Below are positions 1 through 7,527 of a DNA stretch of 9,411 nucleotides, in pieces. The position numbers were made by a program, and so were the translations under genes. Source of the stretch: Dehalococcoidia bacterium. GTDB taxonomy: Bacteria; Chloroflexota; Dehalococcoidia; UBA6926. The DNA lies in assembly GCA_012271225.1 (NCBI GenBank), contig JAAXGS010000044.1, positions 1 through 9,411 on the forward strand. The letters run 5' to 3'. Below the pieces are notes generated by a model that was not told the origin of the DNA, made no database searches, and was given only the letters and a program-made list of their open reading frames with translations. Every line of letters starts with the position of its first letter. Position 1 is the first letter of the stretch.

Positions 1-2288
1 GCGCCGTCGATCTGCCGCTCCTTGGGGAAGGTGTAGGAGATCAGGGAGCCGTAGTGCTCGCCATCGTTGCGGGCGGCAAGCCATCCAACCAGGTTTGGCT
101 TGCCGGACGGCGTGAAGGGCAGGATCAGCACAAACTCCTCCTGCGCGGCCTCCGGCAGCCGCATGATCAGGTAGTACGGCTCCATGGGCTGCGATGTCTC
201 GCCAAAGAAGAGCTCACGCGGGAAGCTCCAGAGGTCCTCCTGGTTGTAGAAGACCTGCGGCTCCGTCATGTGGAACTTCAGATACTTGTCCGCCTGCACG
301 CTGAAGAAGTCCTCCGGGTAGCGCAGGTGGGAGCGGAGCGCCTCTGGCATCTCATCCATCGGCTTGAACAGGTCCGGGAAGACGCTGGCGTAGGTTCTGA
401 TGATGCCGTCAGACTCATCCGCGATATACAGATCTACAGAGCCGTCATAGGCATCGATGACGGCCTTCACGCTGTTGCGGATGTAGTTGAACCCAACCTG
501 CGTCGGCTCGGAATACGGGAAGCGGTCGCTGATGGTGTAGGCGTCCTGAATCCAGTACAGCTTGCCGTCCGCCACCACGATGTACGGATCCGAGTCCAGT
601 TCAAGGAACGGCGCGAGGTGGCTGAGACGTTCCTGAATCTGCCGAAAGTATAGGATCTGGCTCTCTGACGTGATCTCCCCCGTGATCAGGATGTTGAGGT
701 CCGCAAAGCGCCAGGCGAAGAGGACGCGGGAGAGCAGCCCGCTGATGGACACGCCGTCCCCCTCATAGGAGCGGTACACGGGGTCCGCGTCCGTGGGGTG
801 ATCGAACTCGTCCGTGTTGCTCCGGACAATGACCCAATCGTCCGTTGCCTCGCCGAAGTAGACCTGCGGCACGTCAACGGGGGGCGCGCCCACCACCGGC
901 TCCGGCGGAATGTCCTTCAGGAAAAACTCCGGCAGGCCGTCCTGCTTGAACTCCGTGACGGGGCTCATCGCGACGCCGTATCCGTGGGTGAACTGCAGCT
1001 TGCGGTTCACCCACGTCTGCGCCTGAACCGGCAGCTGCGACTGCACAAGCTCGCGCGTGCCAACCATCACCTGCCGATAGTCGCCATCGATGGAATAGCG
1101 GTCGATATCGATATCAAGAAAGCTGTATTGGAGACGGAAGAACTGAATCTGGTTGTAGACGTCACGGAGGGGGCGGTGATCCCACAGGCGGATGTTCTCA
1201 AAGGTTCCGGGGTTCTCATCCACGACGTTGCGCGAGATGTTCTGCGTGCTTGAGTCATACTGCTGCTGTTCAATGCGATTGAGCGCGAAGCCCTCCCGCG
1301 TCATCTGAATGGTGCGCTGGATGTAGGGCCGCTCAAGGGCGAATTCACTCGGCTGGACCTGGAAGCGCTGAACGGCGGCGGGCAGGAGTCCGGTGCCCAC
1401 CGTGAGGGTGAGGAACCAGATGCCGATGCCGATCAGCGGCAGGCTCTGCCATCTGAGAAAGGCGTTTGCGGCCAGCAGGATTGCCACCAGGATGCTGATG
1501 ACGATCAGCACGTTGAGGGCGGGCTGGCGGATGGCGATGTCCGTGTACGCCGCGCCGTACGCCGCCCCGCGGGATGAATAGAGGAGCTCCTGCAGGCTGA
1601 GCCAGTAGCCGATGGCCAGGAGCACGAAGAAAACGATCCCCAGCGCGGACAGGTGCGCGCGCAGAGTTGGGGTCATGCTGAACTGGAAGCCGCCCAGCGC
1701 GAAGTTGATGGCGTAGATGCCCACGGCGAACAGGACGTTGACGATGACGGCCCCCAGCCCCCAGCCCTGCAGGAATCGATAGAAGGGCAGGTCAAAGAGA
1801 TAGGACGAGACATCGCGGTTGTAGAGCGGGTCCGTCAGGTTGAACATCTCCGCGTTGGTGAATCGGAGCGCCGTCTCCCAGTAGCCGGAGGCCGCCGCGC
1901 CAAAGATGATGGACAGCAGCACCCCGGCGATGATCAGGCCGATGACAACAAGCCGCCGCGCCCACGTCAGCGCTTCAAGGGGGATGTTGAGCGCCGCCTC
2001 CGGCGAGATGCCGTGCGGGGAGTAGCGCTGCGCCAGAATGACGTTGATCGCGAAGATCGCCGCAAAAACCCCCGCGCCCAGCAGAAAAAGCACAATGCGG
2101 GTGGAGAGAATGGTTGTGAAGACAGAGAGATACCCAAGGTTGTCAAACCACAGCCAGTCCACGTAGATATTGGCGATGATGGAGCCGCCGATCCAGATCA
2201 GGAGCAGCAGGCCCAGCGGGATCGCCCAGGTGAGGATGGATGACAGGCGCGGCGGCTCTCGCCGCTCAAACTCGTCGAGAAACGTCAC
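1..2288 (-). CDS. UPF0182 family large integral membrane protein (3' end beyond the left edge)
   Basis: No stop codon occurs from the GTG at 2288 down to base 1, giving 762 visible residues. The family usually has about 900-1000 residues, so the C-terminus lies outside the window. The translation shows about seven hydrophobic segments near residues 20-43, 63-85, 112-130, 172-192, 213-232, 250-272 and 282-302. The family-like motif DWLWFDNLGY (44-53) follows the first. A long soluble region follows from about residue 305, including a stretch resembling the family's conserved 'NYxKLxxYxFPK' segment (here HYGSLISYTFPKE) at the visible end. The start is GTG, with GGAG seven bases upstream (2296-2299). 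It overlaps the argB stop by four bases (GTGA, 2285-2288), which suggests translational coupling. UPF0182 proteins have no established biochemical function, so no activity is assigned. The family call is firm; the link to arginine synthesis rests only on gene order. Confidence 0.9.
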   Translation of the reverse strand, partial: MTFLDEFERREPPRLSSILTWAIPLGLLLLIWIGGSIIANIYVDWLWFDNLGYLSVFTTILSTRIVLFLLGAGVFAAIFAINVILAQRYSPHGISPEAALNIPLEALTWARRLVVIGLIIAGVLLSIIFGAAASGYWETALRFTNAEMFNLTDPLYNRDVSSYLFDLPFYRFLQGWGLGAVIVNVLFAVGIYAINFALGGFQFSMTPTLRAHLSALGIVFFVLLAIGYWLSLQELLYSSRGAAYGAAYTDIAIRQPALNVLIVISILVAILLAANAFLRWQSLPLIGIGIWFLTLTVGTGLLPAAVQRFQVQPSEFALERPYIQRTIQMTREGFALNRIEQQQYDSSTQNISRNVVDENPGTFENIRLWDHRPLRDVYNQIQFFRLQYSFLDIDIDRYSIDGDYRQVMVGTRELVQSQLPVQAQTWVNRKLQFTHGYGVAMSPVTEFKQDGLPEFFLKDIPPEPVVGAPPVDVPQVYFGEATDDWVIVRSNTDEFDHPTDADPVYRSYEGDGVSISGLLSRVLFAWRFADLNILITGEITSESQILYFRQIQERLSHLAPFLELDSDPYIVVADGKLYWIQDAYTISDRFPYSEPTQVGFNYIRNSVKAVIDAYDGSVDLYIADESDGIIRTYASVFPDLFKPMDEMPEALRSHLRYPEDFFSVQADKYLKFHMTEPQVFYNQEDLWSFPRELFFGETSQPMEPYYLIMRLPEAAQEEFVLILPFTPSGKPNLVGWLAARNDGEHYGSLISYTFPKERQIDG

Positions 2289-3097
2289 GCTGTCGCTCCG
2301 GCCGATGCGATCCGCTCACCCTGCCGCGTGATGCGGGTGCCGCCGCCGCTCGTCAGGGCGTCCCGCAGGGCGCGCGGCGCGCGGCCATCGATGATCTGCG
2401 CCGTCCACGCGTGAGCCAGCGCGTTCAGGCACGCCGTGACCTTGGGAATCATGCCGCCTGCAATGACGCCCTCCTCAATCAACTCGCGCGTCTGAGCCTC
2501 AGTCAGCGTTGGAATCACGCGCCCGTCCCTGTCCAGAACGCCGGGCACGTCTGTCAGGAAGATAACACGTTCCGCCGCAAGCGCGCCGGCAAGCGCCCCC
2601 GCAACGGAATCCGCGTTGACGTTCAGCAGCGCGCCCGGATTGGCAGCGTCAGCGCAGACGGGGGAGAACACGGGAATGAAATCATGGTGGAGCAGGCCAA
2701 CGATGAGGTCCGTCTGCACAGCGGAGACCTCGCCGACGCGGCCTAGGTCCGCGTCGCGCGCCTCGGCGGCAATGACCGCGCCGTCCGCGCCGGTCAGTCC
2801 AACGCCGCGCCCCCCCGCCGCGCCCAGGGCCGCGACGATGCGCGTGTTCACCAGGCCGCAGAGAACGGCGGTGACGACATCGAGCGCGGCATCGTTCGTG
2901 ACGCGCAATCCGCGGACGAAGCGCGATTCCACGCCCAGCAGGTCAAGCCATTGCGTGATGAGCGGGCCGCCGCCATGGACAACAACGGGCTGCGCGCCCT
3001 GCCGCTGCGCGGCGACCAGGTCCTGAAACGTCGTGTCCTCCGGGCCAAGCGCGTTCCCGCCGATCTTGACCACGATTCGCGCGTTGTCGTCCGCCAT
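2285..3097 (-). CDS. argB: Acetylglutamate kinase (N-acetyl-L-glutamate 5-phosphotransferase)
   Basis: This cytoplasmic amino-acid-kinase-fold enzyme phosphorylates N-acetylglutamate with ATP, the second step of arginine synthesis. Numbered from the ATG at 3097 (270 aa), the motifs are KIGGNAL with catalytic-type Lys11, VVHGGGP (39-45), the substrate-site GLRVT with Arg65, LNVNADS (158-164), FLTDVPGVL (180-188), GGMIPK with Lys219, and a GGGTRI near the C-terminus. The GLR segment fits ArgB rather than the LysW-carrier kinases LysZ/ArgZ. A GTG directly upstream (3098-3100) could also start the gene; the ATG is preferred because GGAAGG lies almost against the GTG. The core begins only about eight residues in, so there is no N-terminal helix of the kind known from arginine-inhibited hexameric homologues. 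It sits 85 bases downstream of argJ and overlaps the UPF0182 start by four bases. Start uncertainty is three bases. Confidence 0.95.
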   Translation of the reverse strand: MADDNARIVVKIGGNALGPEDTTFQDLVAAQRQGAQPVVVHGGGPLITQWLDLLGVESRFVRGLRVTNDAALDVVTAVLCGLVNTRIVAALGAAGGRGVGLTGADGAVIAAEARDADLGRVGEVSAVQTDLIVGLLHHDFIPVFSPVCADAANPGALLNVNADSVAGALAGALAAERVIFLTDVPGVLDRDGRVIPTLTEAQTRELIEEGVIAGGMIPKVTACLNALAHAWTAQIIDGRAPRALRDALTSGGGTRITRQGERIASAGATA

Positions 3098-3182
3098 CAC
3101 CCTTCCACGTCAATCCCGATGTTCATACGGAAACAGCATTCAGACTACCAGAGTACAGGATGGGGCGCGCCGGGCGGCGCCG

Positions 3183-4397
3183 TCAGGTTGTGTACTCGCC
3201 GTTAATGCGGACGTACTCATAGGAGAAATCGCATGTCCACGCCGTCGCGGCGCCGTCACCTAGGCCGAGAGCGACATCAAAGCGGACGTCCGGCCGTTTC
3301 ATGCGCTCAACGGCCTCCTCGCGCGGGAAGGGCTGGGCCTGGCCGTCACGCAGGACGCAGATATCGTTGAAATGCAGGGTCACGCGGGATTCCTCGACAT
3401 CCGCTCCGCTCCGCCCCAGGGCCATCATCACACGGCCCCAGTTGGGGTCATTGCCAAAGACGGCCGTCTTGACGAGCGGGGACGTGGAGATGACGCGGGC
3501 GGCCAGCCGCGCGTCATCGTCGCTGCGCGCCCCGGACACGTTGATCTCAATCAGCGTTGTCGCGCCCTCTCCGTCACGGACAATTGCCCGCGCCAGCTCC
3601 AGGGATACGTAGGTGATTGCCTCTTCTATGGCGGCCTCATCCTCTCCGCCGGAGACGGCTGGATTCCCCGCCGCCCCGTTCGCAATCATGATGACCGTAT
3701 CGTTGGTGGACGTGTCTCCATCGACGCTGATCATGTTGAATGAACGGTCGACGGCGCGCCCAATGACGCGGCGCAGGCAGTCCTGCTCCACCGCGGCGTC
3801 GGTTGTGAGAAACGCGAGCATGGTTGCCATGTCCGGATGAATCATGCCGGAGCCCTTGGCTGCGCCGGCCACGGTCACCGTCCGCCCGCCAATTTGCACG
3901 GTGACAGCGCACTCCTTGATCCGCGTGTCCGTGGTGATGATGGCCTGCGCGAAGTCATGGCCGCCGTCCGCGCGCGGCTCCACGGCCTCGATGCCGCCGC
4001 GCATGACGCTCATCGGCATCGGCACGCCGATGACGCCGGTGCTGCAGACCAGAACCTCATCGGCGGAGAGGCCGAGCCTGTTGGCGGCCATTTCAGCGGT
4101 CGCGCGGGCGTCCGCGATGCCCTGCGGTCCCACGGCGGCGTTCGCGTTGCCGCTGTTGACGACCACTGCGCGCGGCGCGGCGCGTTCGATGTGTTCCCGG
4201 CTGACAATCACCGGCGCGGCGGTGACGCGGTTCTTGGTGAAGACCGCTGCGCCTGTGGTTCCCTCTCCGTCCGCTATGAGAATCGTGACGTCCAGGACAT
4301 CGGGCGGCGTGTCTGACCGGATGCCGGCGTGGACGGCGCCGGCGCGAAAGCCGCGCGGCGAGGTGACGGAGCCGTTCTCAATGGGCGTCAGGGACAT
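3183..4397 (-). CDS. argJ: Bifunctional glutamate N-acetyltransferase / ornithine acetyltransferase
   Basis: ArgJ transfers the acetyl group from N-acetylornithine to glutamate, closing the acetyl cycle of arginine synthesis; many members also acetylate glutamate from acetyl-CoA. The precursor self-cleaves between Ala and Thr, and the new N-terminal Thr is the nucleophile. That site is visible as GMIHPDMATMLAF, with Ala191/Thr192 counted from the ATG at 4397. Other family segments are an N-terminal SPRGFRAGAVHAGIR, NSGNANA, CSTGVIG, SFNMISVDGDTSTND, FGNDPNWGRVMMALG and the C-terminal NGEYTT. The length of 404 aa is normal for the family. The ATG at 4397 is chosen because AAAGGCGGA lies just upstream; an in-frame GTG at 4412 would add five residues and overlaps that ribosome binding site. 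It is the first gene of the minus-strand argJ-argB-UPF0182 cluster and diverges from the molybdoenzyme gene. Whether it is mono- or bifunctional cannot be read from the sequence. Confidence 0.96.
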   Translation of the reverse strand: MSLTPIENGSVTSPRGFRAGAVHAGIRSDTPPDVLDVTILIADGEGTTGAAVFTKNRVTAAPVIVSREHIERAAPRAVVVNSGNANAAVGPQGIADARATAEMAANRLGLSADEVLVCSTGVIGVPMPMSVMRGGIEAVEPRADGGHDFAQAIITTDTRIKECAVTVQIGGRTVTVAGAAKGSGMIHPDMATMLAFLTTDAAVEQDCLRRVIGRAVDRSFNMISVDGDTSTNDTVIMIANGAAGNPAVSGGEDEAAIEEAITYVSLELARAIVRDGEGATTLIEINVSGARSDDDARLAARVISTSPLVKTAVFGNDPNWGRVMMALGRSGADVEESRVTLHFNDICVLRDGQAQPFPREEAVERMKRPDVRFDVALGLGDGAATAWTCDFSYEYVRINGEYTT

Positions 4398-4497
4398 CGT
4401 TCCGCCTTTCACGCTGCGGGGTCATCATGGCCGTCAGGAATCTCTGTCATCCATCTTATTGCCTGCGCGCGCGTGCATACCACTGGCGCCTCCTCCC

Positions 4498-4511
4498 AAT
4501 TGATGACAATT
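4498..4511. promoter_or_regulatory. Inverted repeat in the argJ / molybdoenzyme divergent intergenic region
   Basis: AATTG-ATGA-CAATT is a perfect 5+5 dyad with a four-base spacer. It lies in the 246 bases (4398-4643) that must hold the promoters of both the minus-strand argJ cluster and the plus-strand molybdoenzyme gene. It contains the only clearly AT-rich symmetric sequence there. The minus strand across its right arm reads TTGTCA, resembling a -35 box, but no convincing -10 follows at 16-18 bases. An operator role is an inference from position and symmetry. Short dyads of this size also arise by chance. I could not place promoters confidently in the rest of this region. Confidence 0.25.
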
Positions 4512-4629
4512 CGGTATGGCAACGGCGGGTATGACACAGGCGCGGTTGCCGTATACGCTGTGATGAACATGGAGCGCCGTCCGGCGATAACCCCATCAGT
4601 TCCGGCTTCAGCGTCAAAGCCGCTCACTT

Positions 4630-4634
4630 GGAGG
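4630..4634 (+). promoter_or_regulatory. Ribosome binding site that fixes the molybdoenzyme start
   Basis: GGAGG lies nine bases before the ATG at 4644. The reading frame is open upstream to 4329, overlapping argJ on the other strand. The Shine-Dalgarno match, together with the start of family-like sequence (IVGRGVQRVDSAERLTG) just after 4644, decides the start and removes a spurious 105-residue extension. Confidence 0.8.
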
Positions 4635-4643
4635 ACAACCCAC

Positions 4644-6926
4644 ATGACTCAAACCCAACGGGAATCGACCAGGATTGTTGGGCGCGGCGTGCAGCGCGTC
4701 GATAGCGCTGAACGGCTGACGGGCAGCGCCGTGTTCGGCGCGGACCACACCGCGCCGGGCTCCCTGCACGCGCGCATCGTCCGCAGCCCGCACGCCAACG
4801 CGCGTATTCGAAGCATCGATGTGTCGCGGGCCATGGCGCTGCCCGGCGTGCGCGCCATCGTCACCTCCGCGGACTTCCCGCACATTCCAATGAGCAATCA
4901 GGCCGTCGGCGGGGAGATCACCATGACGCCGCGTGACCAGCGCCGGATGCAGATGGCGGAGGACCGCGTCTTCTACCACTGGCAGGCGGTCGCGGCAGTG
5001 GCCGCGGATGACCCGGTGACGGCGGAAGAGGCCGCCGCGCTCGTTCAGGTGGAGTATGAGCCACTTGAGCCTGTGGTCGACGTGGAGCGCGCCGTGCGGC
5101 CGGAGTCGTCGCTTGTTCACGATGATCTCTATACATGGGAGTTCGCCGGAGGGCCGTCTGACAGGCCGAGCAACATCGCCCGCCGCGTCGAGCTGAGCCG
5201 GGGCGATGTCGAAAAGGGGTTTGCAGAGGCGGACATCGTGCTGGAGCGAACGTTCCGCGGCGGCACCGTGCACCAGGGCTATTTGGAGCCCCAGTCGTGC
5301 ACGGTGGACATCGGCGATGACGGACACCTGACCGTGTACGCCGCCAGCCAGATCAGCTTCAACCTGCGTGACACGCTCTCCATCATTCTGGGGCTGCCGC
5401 AGGACATGATCACCGTTGTTCCGCTGGAGATCGGCGGCGGTTTCGGCGGCAAGGCCGGTCTTGGCGTTGAGTTTGTCACGGCGCTGCTGGCGATGAAGGC
5501 CCGCCGCCCCGTCAAGCTCGTGCTGGCGCGGGAGGAGGTGTTCCGCGCGTCCGGCCCCACCTGCGCCCACGTGATCAACCTGCGCATCGGCGCGATGCGT
5601 GACGGGACGCTGACGGCATTCGAGGGGCGCTACCTGCTGGATACCGGCGCGATGACGGGCTTCACGCACTCCGCCACCGCCGCGCTCACCGGCGCGTCGC
5701 ACTACCGCTTTCCGCATCTGTACGTCGATGCCTATGACGTTGTGACAAACAAACCCGTCGCAATGGCCTATCGCGCTCCCAGCGGCCCCATCGGCAACTA
5801 CCCCACGGAGGTTGTGATGGATGAGCTGGCGGAGCAGCTGGGGATGGACCCCATCGATCTCCGTCTCAGAAACGTGACGGAGGAGGGGGATCCGCTCCCC
5901 AACGGCCTGAACATGCCGGTGTGGGGGCTGAAGAAAATCCTGCTGGCCGCCAAAGAGCATCCGGCGTGGACGGACCCCGTGCCAGAGGGGCGCGGACGCG
6001 GCTTCGCGGCGGCGTACTGGGGCGGCGCGACGCTCACGTCAAGCGCGGAAATCCTGATCCGCGCCGATGCGACCTTTGAGGTCACCACCGGCTCCGTCGA
6101 CCTGACGGGCACGCGCACCACCATGGCGCAGTTCGCCGCGGAGGAACTCGGCGTTGAGATGGAACAGATCACTGTGCGGAGCGGCGATACGGACTCGGTC
6201 GGCCACACAGACGGCTCCTTTGGCAGCCGGACGACGTTGACCACCGGAACGGCGGTGCTGCTCGCGGCCCGGGACGCGCGGGAGACGCTGCGCGCGGCGG
6301 CGGCGGAGATGCTGCGGGTTGGGCCGGACTACGTCGACTATACGAATCAGACGTTCAGCGCCCGTGACGCGGATCGAACCGTGAGCCTGCGTGATGTGTG
6401 CAAAGCCGCCGTCGATGCCGCGCCGGACGGCGTGCTGAAGGGTATCGGCATGGCAACGGGCCTGCCGGCCGCGCCAACAGCCGCGGCCTCCATCGCGGAG
6501 GTGGCGGTCGATCCGGAAACGGGCCGCACGGAAATCACGCGGTTCACCATCTTTCAGGACCCAGGGAACGCCATCAATCCGCTGGCCGTGGAGGGTCAGA
6601 TGCAGGGCGGCGCGGCGCAGGGCATCGGCTGGGCCCTGTGGGAGGTGTATGACGTCGACGGAATGACGGGCGTGATCCGCAACCCCAATTTCCTGGACTA
6701 TCGGATGCCGACTACAGTGGACGTGCCGATGATTGAGCCGGTGATTGTGTCGACGCCGAATCCGTCCGGGCCGCACGGGGCGCGGGGCGTGGGGGAGATA
6801 CCGCTTGTCACGCCCGTCGGCGCGATTGGCAACGCCATCTATGCCGCAACGGGCGTCCGCCTGCATCAGACGCCGTTCACCCCGGAGCGCGTCTTTTGGG
6901 GCCTGCAGAACGCGGCCACGCAGTAA
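4644..6926 (+). CDS. Molybdopterin-binding large subunit of a xanthine dehydrogenase / CoxL-family hydroxylase
   Basis: The 760-residue product matches the molybdenum-cofactor subunit of the xanthine oxidase superfamily, which hydroxylates N-heterocycles, purines or aldehydes using water. The N-terminal part (about 15-130) is the a/b-hammerhead domain (RVDSAERLTGSAVFGAD, LHARIVRSPHANARI). The cofactor domains follow, with HQGYLEP (210-216), GGGFGGK (264-270), AYRAPSG (375-381), GSFGSRTTLTTG, GQMQGGAAQGIGWAL and GARGVGE, where Glu718 fits the family's catalytic base. The loop holding the active-site Cys of form I CO dehydrogenase (AYxCSFR) reads AYRAPSG here, so this is not a CO dehydrogenase; the substrate is unknown. 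These enzymes normally need [2Fe-2S] (CoxS-like) and FAD (CoxM-like) subunits. Neither is fused to it or encoded nearby: argJ lies upstream on the other strand and Smr genes lie downstream. Partners must be elsewhere, or the protein works differently. The family is certain, the substrate is not. Confidence 0.93.
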   Translation: MTQTQRESTRIVGRGVQRVDSAERLTGSAVFGADHTAPGSLHARIVRSPHANARIRSIDVSRAMALPGVRAIVTSADFPHIPMSNQAVGGEITMTPRDQRRMQMAEDRVFYHWQAVAAVAADDPVTAEEAAALVQVEYEPLEPVVDVERAVRPESSLVHDDLYTWEFAGGPSDRPSNIARRVELSRGDVEKGFAEADIVLERTFRGGTVHQGYLEPQSCTVDIGDDGHLTVYAASQISFNLRDTLSIILGLPQDMITVVPLEIGGGFGGKAGLGVEFVTALLAMKARRPVKLVLAREEVFRASGPTCAHVINLRIGAMRDGTLTAFEGRYLLDTGAMTGFTHSATAALTGASHYRFPHLYVDAYDVVTNKPVAMAYRAPSGPIGNYPTEVVMDELAEQLGMDPIDLRLRNVTEEGDPLPNGLNMPVWGLKKILLAAKEHPAWTDPVPEGRGRGFAAAYWGGATLTSSAEILIRADATFEVTTGSVDLTGTRTTMAQFAAEELGVEMEQITVRSGDTDSVGHTDGSFGSRTTLTTGTAVLLAARDARETLRAAAAEMLRVGPDYVDYTNQTFSARDADRTVSLRDVCKAAVDAAPDGVLKGIGMATGLPAAPTAAASIAEVAVDPETGRTEITRFTIFQDPGNAINPLAVEGQMQGGAAQGIGWALWEVYDVDGMTGVIRNPNFLDYRMPTTVDVPMIEPVIVSTPNPSGPHGARGVGEIPLVTPVGAIGNAIYAATGVRLHQTPFTPERVFWGLQNAATQ

Positions 6927-6999
6927 ACGGCGCGGCGGCTGACAGGATGAAAGATATTACCAATCAGGCATCAACAACAAAAGAGACAGGAGCGTTTGA

Positions 7000-7464
7000 A
7001 TGATGGAAAACCGAGAGTTGGACCTGCATGGCCACACGTGGGGCGAAGCACGAAACGCCTTCCTGCATTTCTATAACGATAAAGTCTCGCAGGGTGATTT
7101 GAACCAGGTTGAGATCGTGCACGGTTATGGTTCCACGGGTGAGGGAGGCACAGTCAAGAAACGTTTACAGAAACTACTGGAGCGTCACGCCGATTACCTG
7201 GAGTTCATCTCGGGTGAAGAATGGGACGGCAACCCCGGCCACACGTTGGTGAGTCCCAAGCTTCTATTGCCCAAACTGGAGGACGTCCTGATGGAGGATA
7301 TCGTGCAGTACTGCGACATACCACGGACACAGAAAAAGATCATTGGACATTTTGTCAAACGCGCTGATTCACCCACGATAACCTCCATGATCAAACAGCT
7401 TGAGAAGCAGAGCCGGATCCGGAAAATCACAAAAAATCATCAACCCATGTGGGAAGCGCCGTAA
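7000..7464 (+). CDS. Smr-domain protein with C-terminal probable winged helix (paralogue 1)
   Basis: The 154-residue protein opens with LDLHG (7-11) and has HGYGSTGEGG (41-50), the two hallmark motifs of Smr (small MutS-related) domains. Smr domains are found in MutS2 and in stand-alone proteins and are known to bind or nick DNA or to cleave RNA. The second motif is longer than the classic HGxGxGxL. It is followed by a conserved GEEWDGNPGHT (72-82). Residues about 95-143 look like a winged helix: helix DVLMEDIVQYC, then IPRTQKKIIGHF, then a recognition-helix-like TITSMIKQLEKQSRIRKI ending in a basic strand. The start has AGGAG (6988-6992) seven bases before the ATG at 7000; a second ATG follows at 7003. 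It lies 73 bases after the molybdoenzyme stop, with no terminator seen between. The Smr call is strong; the winged-helix call comes from reading the pattern by eye. Biological role unknown. Confidence 0.85.
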   Translation: MMENRELDLHGHTWGEARNAFLHFYNDKVSQGDLNQVEIVHGYGSTGEGGTVKKRLQKLLERHADYLEFISGEEWDGNPGHTLVSPKLLLPKLEDVLMEDIVQYCDIPRTQKKIIGHFVKRADSPTITSMIKQLEKQSRIRKITKNHQPMWEAP

Positions 7465-7479
7465 GCGCTTGTTAGCGGT

Positions 7480-7491
7480 TGTTGGCCAACA
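7480..7491. promoter_or_regulatory. 12-base perfect palindrome between the Smr genes
   Basis: TGTTGGCCAACA reads identically on both strands and lies in the 63 bases between the two Smr genes. A weak promoter can be drawn around it: TTGTTA (7469-7474), an 18-base gap, then TTTTAT (7493-7498), each matching consensus at four of six positions, with the palindrome filling the spacer. That is where repressor operators often lie. No copy of the palindrome is present upstream of the first Smr gene. Operator function is an inference. With no unpaired loop outside GGCC and no clean T-run it is a poor terminator. Confidence 0.3.
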
Positions 7492-7527
7492 CTTTTATCC
7501 TGAGATGTGTATCTGTAGAGTTATAAA

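Noticed and set aside
54..2243. Several plus-strand open frames (for example 54-653, 798-1253, 1653-2243)
   Set aside because: They are antisense to the continuous UPF0182 frame, whose membrane segments and family motifs are clear, and their translations are low-complexity Arg/Asp/Gly-rich.
3161..3182. GC-rich GGCGC...GCGCC hairpin between argJ and argB
   Set aside because: It has a five-base stem with an eight-base loop and no T-run, and such pairings are frequent by chance in this composition.
4398..4412. GTG at 4412 as the argJ start
   Set aside because: It would place the AAAGGCGGA ribosome binding site inside the coding region. The ATG at 4397 has that site upstream and gives a normal N-terminus.
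4329..4643. Upstream extension of the molybdoenzyme frame by 105 codons
   Set aside because: The extension overlaps argJ on the other strand and shows no family sequence. The ATG at 4644 has GGAGG at proper spacing and begins the conserved N-terminus.
4614..5960. A 448-codon open frame on the minus strand inside the molybdoenzyme gene
   Set aside because: It is antisense to a gene with unambiguous family motifs. Its His/Arg/Gly-rich translation matches no fold I know and is typical of a shadow frame in GC-rich coding DNA.
6039..6866. A 275-codon minus-strand frame
   Set aside because: It is the shadow of the molybdoenzyme C-terminal half, with no recognisable domain.
4644..6926. Naming the gene coxL (aerobic CO dehydrogenase)
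   Set aside because: The AYxCSFR cysteine motif is replaced by AYRAPSG and the CoxM/CoxS partners are missing.
7454..7498. Intrinsic terminator between the Smr genes
   Set aside because: The AAGCGC/GCGCTT hairpin overlaps the stop codon and is followed by mixed sequence, not a T-run. The T-rich stretch at 7493-7496 is too short and too far away.
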